Both the position numbers and the translations under genes were made by a program. The notes under the pieces were generated by a model, which searched no databases, was not told the DNA's origin, and saw only the letters and a list, made by a program, of their open reading frames with translations. A stretch of 64,000 bases of DNA. Origin: Paenarthrobacter sp. A20. Its GTDB lineage: Bacteria > Actinomycetota > Actinomycetes > Actinomycetales > Micrococcaceae. The stretch's first letter is position 1. Each line of letters opens with the position of its first letter. Shown here in pieces: positions 8,259 to 15,979 of this stretch. The stretch is taken from positions 3,100,001 to 3,164,000 of the forward strand of contig NZ_JALJWH010000001.1 in assembly GCF_024168825.1 (NCBI RefSeq), in the 5' to 3' direction.

Positions 8259-9441
8259 TTCCTGGTCCGTCAACGAGACCTGGTTATAAAGAAAAGGAAA
8301 TACCGTGACTACATCCAAGCAGTACCGACTGGCAGTTCTGAACGGCGATGGCATCGGCCCGGAAATCGTTCCCGCGTCCGTGAAGATCCTTGACGCCGCG
8401 ATGGCCGCTGCCGGAGCGCCGGCCATCGACTGGACCGAACTGCCCCTGGGCCGCGAAGCGATCGACACCCATGGCACCGCCGTCCCGGCCGAAACCCTCC
8501 AAGCCCTCGCCGACGTCGACGGCTGGCTCCTGGGCCCGCACGACAGCGCTTCCTACCCCGAACCGCACAAGTCCGCACTGAACCCCTCGGGCACCATCCG
8601 CAAACACTTCGGACTCTTCGCCAACATCCGCCCCGCCAAGGCCTTCCCCGGCGGAAACGCCATCGTTGAAGGCACCGACCTGGTCATCGTGCGTGAAAAC
8701 ACCGAAGGCTTCTACGCCGACCGGAACACCTTCGCAGGCACCGGAGAGTTCATGCCCACCCCCGACGTAGCGATCATGCACGGCATCATCACCCGCGCCG
8801 CCACCGAACGCATCGCACACTCCGCGTTCCAGCTCGCCCAGTCCCGGACCAAGCAACTGACCATCGTGCACAAAGCCAACGTCCTGAAAATGACCACCGG
8901 CCTGTTCCGCGACGTCTGCAAGGAAGTCGCACAACAATACCCAGACGTCACCGTCAACGACTTCCACATCGACGCCATGACAGTGCACCTGGTCCGCCGC
9001 GCCAACAAGTTCGACGTCATCGTCACCGAAAACATGTTCGGCGACATCCTCTCGGACCTCGCCGGTGAAGTCGCCGGATCCCTGGGCATCGCACCCTCGA
9101 TCAACTCCTCCGACACCCACGCCATGGCCCAGGCCTCCCACGGCTCCGCCCCGGACATCGCCGGAAAGAACATCGCCAACCCCATCGCGATGATCCTCTC
9201 CTCCGCCATGCTCCTACGCTGGCTCGGCGCGAAGTTCGACGACGAGAAAGTCCTCCAAGCCGCCGAACTGGTCGAAAAAGCCATCGAAGCGACCGTCCTG
9301 GACGGCACCACCACCAAAGACATGGGCGGCACCGCCGGCACCAGCGACTTCGCCGACGCCGTCGCCACCCGCGTCACCACCGTCGCCCACGTCTAACCAC
9401 ACCACCCACACGCCGGGCGGGAACAAAACCACCCGCCCGGC
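8253..9441 (+). repeat. Left copy of a 1,189-bp inverted repeat containing the dehydrogenase gene
   Basis: From CACTAGTTCCTGG at 8253 to CCGCCCGGC at 9441 this matches the reverse complement of 19450-20638. The two encoded 363-residue proteins are identical, and translations in the other frames are identical too, so the DNA itself is identical or nearly so. The match includes the ribosome site, the dehydrogenase gene and almost all of the downstream hairpin, and stops at 9442. The copies flank a 10,008-bp segment. Confidence 0.92.
8305..9396 (+). CDS. Isocitrate/isopropylmalate-type dehydrogenase (tartrate/D-malate dehydrogenase-like), copy 1
   Basis: A 363-residue member of the metal- and NAD(P)-dependent beta-decarboxylating dehydrogenases, which oxidise a malate-type 2-hydroxy acid and may decarboxylate it. 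Visible family features are NGDGIGPEI at the N-terminus, the substrate Arg region (LFANIRPAKAF), VIVRENTEGFY, the HKANVLK segment with catalytic Lys, and the metal Asp region VTENMFGDILSDL. The last motif set is followed by a HGSAPDIAGKNIANP coenzyme loop. GTG start with AAAAGGAAA upstream. It follows the ABC importer by 46 bp. An identical gene lies at 19495-20586 on the other strand. LeuB itself is less likely given the catabolic context; the true substrate is unknown. Confidence 0.88.
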   Translation: MTTSKQYRLAVLNGDGIGPEIVPASVKILDAAMAAAGAPAIDWTELPLGREAIDTHGTAVPAETLQALADVDGWLLGPHDSASYPEPHKSALNPSGTIRKHFGLFANIRPAKAFPGGNAIVEGTDLVIVRENTEGFYADRNTFAGTGEFMPTPDVAIMHGIITRAATERIAHSAFQLAQSRTKQLTIVHKANVLKMTTGLFRDVCKEVAQQYPDVTVNDFHIDAMTVHLVRRANKFDVIVTENMFGDILSDLAGEVAGSLGIAPSINSSDTHAMAQASHGSAPDIAGKNIANPIAMILSSAMLLRWLGAKFDDEKVLQAAELVEKAIEATVLDGTTTKDMGGTAGTSDFADAVATRVTTVAHV

Positions 9442-9442
9442 G
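9411..9442. terminator. GC-rich hairpin after dehydrogenase copy 1
   Basis: CGCCGGGCGGG (9411-9421) pairs with CCCGCCCGGCG (9432-9442) with a 10-base loop. There is no T run, so it may act as a message-stabilising or Rho-assisted element. The matching hairpin behind copy 2 lacks the outermost base pair because the repeat ends at 9441. Confidence 0.55.
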
Positions 9443-9519
9443 TGCACGCACATTGCCCAACTTCCGGCAGGAGGCCATGCGTCCGTGTCCGGAAACCCCA
9501 CGAAATGGTAGGAACAACA

Positions 9520-10803
9520 GTGATAGGTGTCATCGCCGATGATGTGACCGGTGGTACTGACGTTGCCGTCGCTTTCCGACGTGCCGGACTGGCAACAGTC
9601 ATTCTGTTCGGCTCGCCCGATTCGGAGACGATCCTGCCGTACCATGACGCTGTGGTCATTGCATTGAAAACAAGGACCCTGCCGGTAGACGACGCCGTCG
9701 CCGAATCCCTGCGCGCCGCAGAATGGCTTAAGAACCATGGCGCCTCGCAGCTCTATTTCAAATACTGCTCCACCTTCGATTCCAAACCCGAAGGCAACAT
9801 CGGCCAAGTAGCCGACGCACTGGCCGATCTCCAGGGTTCACGTCTGACGGTCGTTGCTCCGGCCTCACCTGAACACCGCCGCACCCAGTACATGGGTAAT
9901 CTGTTCGTCGCCGAACAGCCACTGGCCGAGTCTCCGATGAGCCACCATCCCTTGACGCCGATGACTGATTCCAACGTCGTCCGGCTCCTCAGTGCCCAGA
10001 CGGAGCGTCCCGTAGAACTCGTCAGCCAAAAAACCGTACGTGCAGGCGCCCGGGCAATCCGGGAGTACCTCGATGAGATGGCCGGCCGCGGTGTCCGCTA
10101 TGCCGTCACGGATGCCATTACCGCTAAAGACCTGCAAGCCATCGGTGATGCCTGTCGCGACGATGTGCTGGTTACAGGCGCCGCCGGACTGGCCGGGGGG
10201 CTTGGTCGATCTCTGGCCGGGAACCGGGGAAGCAGCCAAGACCACGAACAGGACCCGGTCGGAACCGGGCGGGCAGTCGCTTTGGCGGGAAGCTGTTCGG
10301 CCCGGACCCGGGAACAGGTCTCTTACATGCGCGAGCAGGAACCCTCGTTCTTCCTCGACGCTGTCGCAAACCCGGACCCTGTACAGCTGGCAGAATCGGC
10401 CCTTGCCTGGTTCGGGACACTGCCTCATGACGCCCGGCCGCTGATCTACTCAACTCTAGAACCCGGAGAGCTGCGCCGAACCCAGGAGATTTTGGGCACC
10501 GAAAGATCCTCCGCCATCCTCGAAAAGGCCACCGGTTTGATTGCCCGTGGGCTCGTTGAAAGGGGCGTGCGCCGAATCGTCACTGCCGGAGGCGAAACCT
10601 CCGGTGCGGTTGTCCAGGCATTGGGCGTCCAGGGCGGGACCATCGGTACGGAAATGGCCCCCGGGGTGCCATGGATCTACACCACAGGGCAGATTCCCAT
10701 CGCTTTGCTTTTGAAATCCGGCAACTTCGGGGACCCCGGGATGCTGGCCCAAGCCGTCCACGCGGACGCCAACGCCGGGGAGGCCAGCCTTGCCGGTCAC
10801 TGA
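9520..10803 (+). CDS. DUF1537 four-carbon acid sugar kinase family protein, paralogue 1
   Basis: A 427-residue protein with the two-domain OtnK/DtnK architecture: an N-terminal sugar-acid domain (IGVIADDVTGGTDVAVAFRR; YFKYCSTFDSKPEGNIG) and a C-terminal nucleotide domain (GGETSGAVVQAL; GVPWIYT; LKSGNFGDPGML). Known members phosphorylate 3-oxo-tetronate or threonate with ATP. The GTG at 9520 is chosen because it aligns with the ATG of the paralogue at 17463-18740 and has a GGAA ribosome site; the frame is open to 9442. It overlaps the lactonase gene by 14 bp. With the OtnC-like aldolase at 14348 it could generate a triose phosphate. Exact substrate not determined. Confidence 0.88.
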   Translation: MIGVIADDVTGGTDVAVAFRRAGLATVILFGSPDSETILPYHDAVVIALKTRTLPVDDAVAESLRAAEWLKNHGASQLYFKYCSTFDSKPEGNIGQVADALADLQGSRLTVVAPASPEHRRTQYMGNLFVAEQPLAESPMSHHPLTPMTDSNVVRLLSAQTERPVELVSQKTVRAGARAIREYLDEMAGRGVRYAVTDAITAKDLQAIGDACRDDVLVTGAAGLAGGLGRSLAGNRGSSQDHEQDPVGTGRAVALAGSCSARTREQVSYMREQEPSFFLDAVANPDPVQLAESALAWFGTLPHDARPLIYSTLEPGELRRTQEILGTERSSAILEKATGLIARGLVERGVRRIVTAGGETSGAVVQALGVQGGTIGTEMAPGVPWIYTTGQIPIALLLKSGNFGDPGMLAQAVHADANAGEASLAGH

Positions 10804-11956
10804 ACTTGCCTATGTTGGTTCACGAACCAGCGTGCTGCGCGAAGGACGCGGCAGCGGGCTGGAAGTCTTCGAAATCCTCGACGACGGACGCTGGCTCCCA
10901 CGGCAAACGGTGGGCATGGACAACCCCAGTTTCATGATCCTCAGCCCAAGAAGCACACAGCTTTACGTTGCCCATGGCGACGGGAACCAGATCAGCGCCC
11001 TGGAGCTGGACCCGGCGACCGGACGCATCGATTACCGCGACACGGTTGATGCCGGGGGAGTGAACCCGGTCCATTTGGCACTCAGCCCGGACCAGCAGTT
11101 CCTCGTGGTGGCCAACCACAACAGCGGCACTGTAGCCAGCATCCGGATACTCCCGGATGACAGCCTCGGCCCCGTCGCAGGTCTGCTGTCCTTCGAGGGT
11201 GAAACCGGGCCGCACCGCCGTGACCAAAACAGTTCTAAACCCCACCAGGTGGTCTTCGACGCCACCGGTTCGTACGCGCTGGTCCCGGACAAAGGCCTGG
11301 ATTCAATTTTCACGATCTCGATCGACAGCACCGGATCCCTGACGTGGCACCAGGACCGGACCATACGGTTGCGGGAAATGTCTGGACCACGCCACGTGGC
11401 GTTTTCACCATCCAACAACTTCGTTTACTCGATCGAGGAATTCCTTTCAACGGTGACCACCTACAGTTGGGACGCCGCCACGGGCACACTCCGCCCTATC
11501 CAGTCGACGTCCGCACTGCCCGACACTGTGACCGGGGACAGCCGCGGGGCAGAAATCGCGGTCAGCGCCGACGGGAAGCATGTTTATGTCTCCAACCGCA
11601 GCGGACCCGGAGACCACTCACCCGGTGGTGAGTTCCCGGACACTATCGGCACGTACGATGTCGATCCCGACACGGGCCGTCTTGGCCCAGGACGCTGGAC
11701 CGAGACCCACGGCATCAGGCCCCGTTTCTTCTGCCTGGACGCCGAAGCGGGGGCACTGCTCGTCGCCCACGAACGGGGACACTCCATCGCAGCCCACCCT
11801 TTGGATCCAACCACGGGAACTCCCGGTCCGCCGGTGTTCCGAGCTGCCACCGGCAGTCCCGTCGCGATCTTGAGGCACCGCCTCCCGGTCTCCGCAGAAA
11901 ACGGCAAGCCGTCACCAGAGCACTGCGTCGACGCAGACCGTTCGTCCACCCTCTAG
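10790..11956 (+). CDS. Lactonase family protein (6-phosphogluconolactonase-type beta-propeller)
   Basis: A 388-residue seven-bladed beta-propeller. Repeated blade motifs are visible: LAYVGSRTSVL, MILSPRSTQLYVAHGDGNQI, VHLALSPDQQFLVVANHNSG, HVAFSPSNNFVYSIEEF and IAVSADGKHVYVSNRSG. The family includes E. coli Pgl (YbhE) and fungal carboxy-cis,cis-muconate cyclase. It would open a lactone of an aldonic or hydroxy acid in the cytoplasm; no signal peptide is seen. The start is a TTG at 10790 behind GGGGAGG (10777-10783), overlapping the kinase gene, so the two are translationally coupled. Which lactone is used is unknown. Confidence 0.85.
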   Translation: MPVTELAYVGSRTSVLREGRGSGLEVFEILDDGRWLPRQTVGMDNPSFMILSPRSTQLYVAHGDGNQISALELDPATGRIDYRDTVDAGGVNPVHLALSPDQQFLVVANHNSGTVASIRILPDDSLGPVAGLLSFEGETGPHRRDQNSSKPHQVVFDATGSYALVPDKGLDSIFTISIDSTGSLTWHQDRTIRLREMSGPRHVAFSPSNNFVYSIEEFLSTVTTYSWDAATGTLRPIQSTSALPDTVTGDSRGAEIAVSADGKHVYVSNRSGPGDHSPGGEFPDTIGTYDVDPDTGRLGPGRWTETHGIRPRFFCLDAEAGALLVAHERGHSIAAHPLDPTTGTPGPPVFRAATGSPVAILRHRLPVSAENGKPSPEHCVDADRSSTL

Positions 11957-11968
11957 AAAGGAGATGAC

Positions 11969-13324
11969 GTGGGAATCGCCGTCTGGGCGCTGATCGTCTA
12001 TCTCATCACCATCCTCGTGTGGGCCACCGTCGTTAAACGGGGCATCGGCGAGGCCATGATTGTCGGCTTCCTCGTGCTGTGCCTGTTTGGCGGAGCCGAC
12101 TTCTTCGCGCTTCTGGGCACAGGCCTCGGGGAAGCCTTCAAGCAACCTGTGGTCTTCGCGGCGATGTCCTTCACCTTTATCGGATTCGTGCTGACGCAGA
12201 CCGGCATCATCCACCATCAGGTCCATATCCTGAACTCCATGCTTGGCCGACTCCGCGGCGGCGCAGGCTACGTCTCCACCCTCGCCTCTGCAGGATTCGG
12301 GGCGCTCACCCACTCAGCGTCCGCGAATGCAGCCACCATCGGATCGGTCACGATTCCATGGATGGAACGCTCAAACTGGCCCAAACACATCGCCTCCTCC
12401 GTCGTCGCAGGAAACTCCGGCAACGGCACGGTCATCCCGCCCAGCGCCTCCTATCTCATCCTTGTGGGACTTGCCACCGTGGGACCGAACATCGACAAGA
12501 ACGCCACCCTGGTAGCGATGTTCGTCGTCGCCGGATACTGCGTGCTGTGGAGACTGCTGTGCATCTTCTACTTTGTGCGGCGCTACAAAATAGCCAAGGT
12601 CTCTGGCGAGGAACTCATGCCGCTGCGACGGTCCCTGAAACAGGGGTGGCGATCATTGATCGTCTACCTAGGCATAGCCGTGCCGATTCTTCTTACCGTT
12701 GGCGTCGGCGCTGAGCTCATCGCCCGCCTGCTGGGCGACAAGGGACCCGATGCCGTCAAAGCGATCGACATCCTGCTGTGGATCCCCGTCCTCCTGGGCA
12801 TCCTCAGCCTCATCATCGGTCGTAAGCAACTGCCGTCCACACCTCGTGCGTGGTACACCTTCATCGCCAGTACAGCCCCACGGTTCAAGGACATCGGCGC
12901 AACCCTGGTGTTCTCCTTCGCCGGTAGTGCGGTCCTTCTTGCCCTTGGGTTGGACAAGCAGCTGCGTGATGCCCTCACCGGACTGAACGCACCGGCCATC
13001 GTCACAGTGCTGATCATTGTGGTGATCATAGCCCTGGTGGGTGGTCCGCTGAGTGCCACGGCCACGGCCGCGACCCTCGGCGGCGGTGCGTTCGCAGTCC
13101 TTGTGGCAGCAGGAGTTCACCCGGCGCTGGCTGTTTGCGCCATCATGGTGGCCATCTCTACAGAAGGTGCGTCCCCGCCCGGAGGTCCGTCCATCTTCAT
13201 CTCAGCGAGCATCGCGGAAGTGAATCCTGCCAAAACGTTCGTGCCGCTGGTGGTGTTCTACGTGGTGCCGTTCCTGATCATCCCCGTGGTGGTGGCGTTC
13301 AACCTGCTACCCATTCCCCACTAG
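11969..13324 (+). CDS. TRAP transporter large permease subunit (DctM-like)
   Basis: A 451-residue membrane protein with many hydrophobic helices. The DctM hallmarks are LGRLRGGAGYVSTLASAGFG, ATIGSVTIPWM, NGTVIPPSASYLILVGL and, near the C-terminus, GGPLSATATAATLGGGAFA and STEGASPPGGPSIFI. GTG start with AAAGGAG six bases upstream. A 93-residue two-helix protein (13346) follows and may take the place of the small DctQ subunit. No TRAP binding protein (DctP or TAXI type) is seen nearby, so it may work as a secondary carrier for the organic acid handled by this operon, or borrow a binding protein. Confidence 0.82.
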   Translation: MGIAVWALIVYLITILVWATVVKRGIGEAMIVGFLVLCLFGGADFFALLGTGLGEAFKQPVVFAAMSFTFIGFVLTQTGIIHHQVHILNSMLGRLRGGAGYVSTLASAGFGALTHSASANAATIGSVTIPWMERSNWPKHIASSVVAGNSGNGTVIPPSASYLILVGLATVGPNIDKNATLVAMFVVAGYCVLWRLLCIFYFVRRYKIAKVSGEELMPLRRSLKQGWRSLIVYLGIAVPILLTVGVGAELIARLLGDKGPDAVKAIDILLWIPVLLGILSLIIGRKQLPSTPRAWYTFIASTAPRFKDIGATLVFSFAGSAVLLALGLDKQLRDALTGLNAPAIVTVLIIVVIIALVGGPLSATATAATLGGGAFAVLVAAGVHPALAVCAIMVAISTEGASPPGGPSIFISASIAEVNPAKTFVPLVVFYVVPFLIIPVVVAFNLLPIPH

Positions 13325-13345
13325 CCGGACCAGAAAGGCTGATAA

Positions 13346-13627
13346 ATGTCTTCACAAAAACACATCGACGCCGGCCCCGGCTTTGGGCCACGCCGCAAAG
13401 CACTGATCCGTGTCCTGACCATGGTCTTCGTTGCACTCCTGGTAGCAATGCTGCTCCTGGGGACGGTGCTTGTGCTGCTCCAGCTCGCGGGGTTGCTGAT
13501 CGGAAGCAGTGACTTCATCATCGGGGTGTCCAAGACCTTAGGGCCGCTCACGTACTGGGTCGCTGCTGCGTTTGGAACATTCACCCTCATCCTTGCCATG
13601 GCACATGGCTGGAAATCCGCCGACTAG
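13346..13627 (+). CDS. Small membrane protein, possible partner of the TRAP-type permease
   Basis: A 93-residue protein with two clear hydrophobic helices (about residues 22-52, VLTMVFVALLVAMLLLGTVL, and 65-86, YWVAAAFGTFTLILAMA). It has a short basic N-terminus and follows the DctM-like gene by 21 bp with an AGAAAGG ribosome site. DctQ subunits normally have four helices and about 160 residues, so this is at most half of one. A structural or assembly role for the permease is inferred from position only. I do not recognise the family. Confidence 0.65.
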   Translation: MSSQKHIDAGPGFGPRRKALIRVLTMVFVALLVAMLLLGTVLVLLQLAGLLIGSSDFIIGVSKTLGPLTYWVAAAFGTFTLILAMAHGWKSAD

Positions 13628-13637
13628 GAGACGCACA

Positions 13638-14351
13638 GTGACCCATCATCAATCCAACCCGCTGATCTCGCTGATCAGTGCGACCCCGGTGGCGATCCCG
13701 CCAGCTACCGGGGCTTTTCATGAGGTTTTCCCTGAAGCCAGATTATGGAACCTTCTCGATGACCGCCTTCTAGACGACGCTACAGCCCAAGGGGGCGTCA
13801 CCGAGGGCCTGGCCGAACGCATGACCCGATTGATTCGCCACGCCGAAACTGAGGGTGCGGACGGAATCCTTCTGACGTGCTCCATGTACGGGCCCATCGC
13901 CGAACGGCTCGCAGCTGAGCTGTCCATTCCGATCCATGCCCCCGACGCGTCAGCATTCAAGGCCGCTTTGTCCGGCGGCTACCAGCGCATCGTGCTGCTG
14001 GCCTCCGCCCGGGGGCCGCTGGAAGATGCGCTGGAGCGGTTCTCGGCAGCAGCAGCCTCAGCCGGTCAGGACATCGCCGTCACCGGCATCGTTGCCGAGG
14101 GGGCAGCGGCAGCCGCAGCGGACGCAGACACGGAACGCCTGAGCCGCGCGCTCGAGGCAGCCTGCAGAGATCAGGAAGATTCTGATGCCGTCTTACTGGC
14201 CCAGTACTCGCTTTCCCCGGCGGCCGAGGCCTTGGCCGCTGCCCTCGGCAAACCAGTCCTGGCGGGCCCGAAACTTGCAGCCGCCACCCTAAGGTCTCAA
14301 CTGCTGGGGCACCCAACCCCTGCAACGACCCCCAAGAAAGAGAATGCATGA
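13638..14351 (+). CDS. Asp/Glu/hydantoin racemase-fold protein, paralogue 1
   Basis: A 237-residue protein of the aspartate/glutamate racemase fold. The first catalytic cysteine is visible in GADGILLTCSMYGPIAE. The second position, where racemases have a Cys in an 'LGCT' motif, reads SDAVLLAQYSLSPAAEAL, so the second Cys is absent. The paralogue at 18737-19420 shows the same change. A one-base or one-cysteine isomerase or lyase is therefore more likely than a racemase. GTG start at 13638 with GGAG upstream. Its last 4 bp overlap the aldolase gene. A role in converting the hydroxy-acid intermediate is inferred from operon position. Confidence 0.78.
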   Translation: MTHHQSNPLISLISATPVAIPPATGAFHEVFPEARLWNLLDDRLLDDATAQGGVTEGLAERMTRLIRHAETEGADGILLTCSMYGPIAERLAAELSIPIHAPDASAFKAALSGGYQRIVLLASARGPLEDALERFSAAAASAGQDIAVTGIVAEGAAAAAADADTERLSRALEAACRDQEDSDAVLLAQYSLSPAAEALAAALGKPVLAGPKLAAATLRSQLLGHPTPATTPKKENA

Positions 14352-14974
14352 GCACCGAAAGCCGCCTCCGCGAAAGCGTCGTGGACGCAGCCCGATCCAT
14401 CTTCAACCGGGGCCTGACTCACGGCCGAACAGGCAACATCAGCGTCCGCTGGGGTGACGCCATTCTGGTTACCCCGACAGGCAGCAGCCTGGGAACTGTC
14501 CGGCCGGACGAACTCTCAGTCATTGACGCCGCTGGAACCCATGTCAGTGGCAACAAACCCTCCAAAGAGGCCTTCCTGCACGCCGCTGTCCTCCGGGCCC
14601 GTCCGCAGGACACTGCAGTGGTACATACCCACTCGACATACTCGGCCGCCGTGTCCTGCCTGGAGCACACCACGACCGGCAGCGCCATCCCACCGCTGAC
14701 GGCCTACTTCGCCATGCGGGTAGGCACCCTTCCATTGCTGCCCTATCACGCACCGGGGGATCCGGCGCTGGAGGGCCTGGCCGAGGCTACAGCTGCAGAA
14801 CACCTTGCCATGCTGCTGAGCAACCACGGCCCCGTCGTGGCAGGCAAAGATGTGGACAGTGCCATGGATGCACTTGAAGAGCTTGAGGAGACGGCCAAGG
14901 TCTACCTGCTCCTGCACGGACGCACTACGCGACCGCTCACGCCCGAGCAGGCTGCCGCTGCCGCACGAATCTGA
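14348..14974 (+). CDS. Class II aldolase/adducin family protein (OtnC-like)
   Basis: A 208-residue class II aldolase-fold protein. The substrate loop LTHGRTGNISVRWGDAILVT, the phosphate/acid site PTGSSLG, the zinc pair in VVHTHSTYSAAVSCL and the C-terminal His in LSNHGPVVAG are all present. Known relatives are fuculose-phosphate aldolase and OtnC, the 3-oxo-tetronate 4-phosphate decarboxylase that yields DHAP. The DUF1537 kinase in the same operon makes the OtnC-type role the best guess, but cleavage of another phosphorylated acid is possible. The ATG overlaps the stop of the racemase-fold gene (ATGA), so translation is coupled. Confidence 0.85.
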   Translation: MSTESRLRESVVDAARSIFNRGLTHGRTGNISVRWGDAILVTPTGSSLGTVRPDELSVIDAAGTHVSGNKPSKEAFLHAAVLRARPQDTAVVHTHSTYSAAVSCLEHTTTGSAIPPLTAYFAMRVGTLPLLPYHAPGDPALEGLAEATAAEHLAMLLSNHGPVVAGKDVDSAMDALEELEETAKVYLLLHGRTTRPLTPEQAAAAARI

Positions 14975-15015
14975 CCGTGGCCCCTGCAAAGGCGTCCTGC
15001 ACGGACGGGGGCTGA

Positions 15016-15939
15016 ATGGGCGGGATCTTCGCAGGATTCGCGCTCGTTGGCACAATTATTCTGGTTGGCTACTTGGCTGGACGGGCCGGCATCGCCGGCC
15101 CGTCAGCTGGGCCCGTCTTGTCCAGGATTGCCTTCTTCATCACCAATCCAGCCCTCCTCTTTACCATTTTGGCAGGCTCGGAACTCGGTGACATCTTCTC
15201 TGCCCTGGTGCCCTTGGCCCTTGCTGCGGCTGTGCTGACGTGCCTGCTTTACTGGGGCCTGAGTGCGCTGTGGTTTCCCCGCAAGGGCGCAGAAATCGTC
15301 GTGGGCGCCATGGCAAGCTCCTACGTCAACGCCAATCACATCGGGATTCCCGTCGCGGTCTACGCGATTGGCAACGCCACTCCGGTTGCCCCGGTCTTGC
15401 TCGTGCAGCTGCTGGTGCTCTCGCCACTGTTTCTCCTGCTCCTTGACCTCACGACAGGACAGAGGCCTACGCTCAGATCGTTGCTCGCCCAACCGGTGCG
15501 GAATCCGATGATCATCGCCTCATTTCTCGGGGCCGTTGTGGCCTGGACCGGGCTGGAGCTGCCCCCATTGCTCTGGGATCCGCTCAAGGTCCTGGGCGGG
15601 GCGGCCGTACCGCTGGTGCTGATGGCTTTTGGTATGAGCTTGCCTGGGAGCAGGCCGTTGCGGTCCGGCGGGGCTCGGACCGACGTACTGGTCGCCAGTG
15701 GACTCAAGGCCGCCATCATGCCGGCGCTGACGTTTCTCCTCGCCCGCTACGTCTTCGGCGTGGATGATGCGCAAGCGTTCGCCGCCGTGATTATGAGCGC
15801 CCTGCCGACAGCCCAAAACGTGTTCTTGTTTTCCAGCCGCTACGACAGAGGCGCCGCTATCGCCCGCGACTCAATCCTGCTCACCTCAGTTGCTACCATA
15901 CCTGCCGTGCTTGCCGCCGCGTTGCTGATGGGCCGGTAG
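15016..15939 (+). CDS. AEC family transporter (auxin efflux carrier superfamily)
   Basis: A 307-residue membrane protein with about ten hydrophobic helices, showing the duplicated AEC fold (N-half GGIFAGFALVGTIILVGYLA; centre around PVRNPMIIASFLGAVVAW; C-half KAAIMPALTFLLARY, then MSALPTAQNVFLFSSRY). AEC carriers move malonate, malate or other carboxylates. It is the last gene of the rightward operon, 41 bp after the aldolase, with a GGGGG stretch before the ATG. It is the fourth carrier in this cluster besides the ABC, TRAP-type and CitMHS systems, which suggests several related acids are moved. Direction of transport cannot be told. Confidence 0.85.
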   Translation: MGGIFAGFALVGTIILVGYLAGRAGIAGPSAGPVLSRIAFFITNPALLFTILAGSELGDIFSALVPLALAAAVLTCLLYWGLSALWFPRKGAEIVVGAMASSYVNANHIGIPVAVYAIGNATPVAPVLLVQLLVLSPLFLLLLDLTTGQRPTLRSLLAQPVRNPMIIASFLGAVVAWTGLELPPLLWDPLKVLGGAAVPLVLMAFGMSLPGSRPLRSGGARTDVLVASGLKAAIMPALTFLLARYVFGVDDAQAFAAVIMSALPTAQNVFLFSSRYDRGAAIARDSILLTSVATIPAVLAAALLMGR

Positions 15940-15970
15940 CCCGGGCACGGCAGCAGTTCCGTGCCCGGGG
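15940..15970. terminator. Bidirectional hairpin between convergent operons
   Basis: CCCGGGCACGG (15940-15950) pairs with CCGTGCCCGGG (15959-15969) across an 8-base loop. It fills the 40 bp between the stop of the AEC carrier and the stop of the opposing amidohydrolase. No T run is present. Confidence 0.65.
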
Positions 15971-15979
15971 GTGTCCCAG

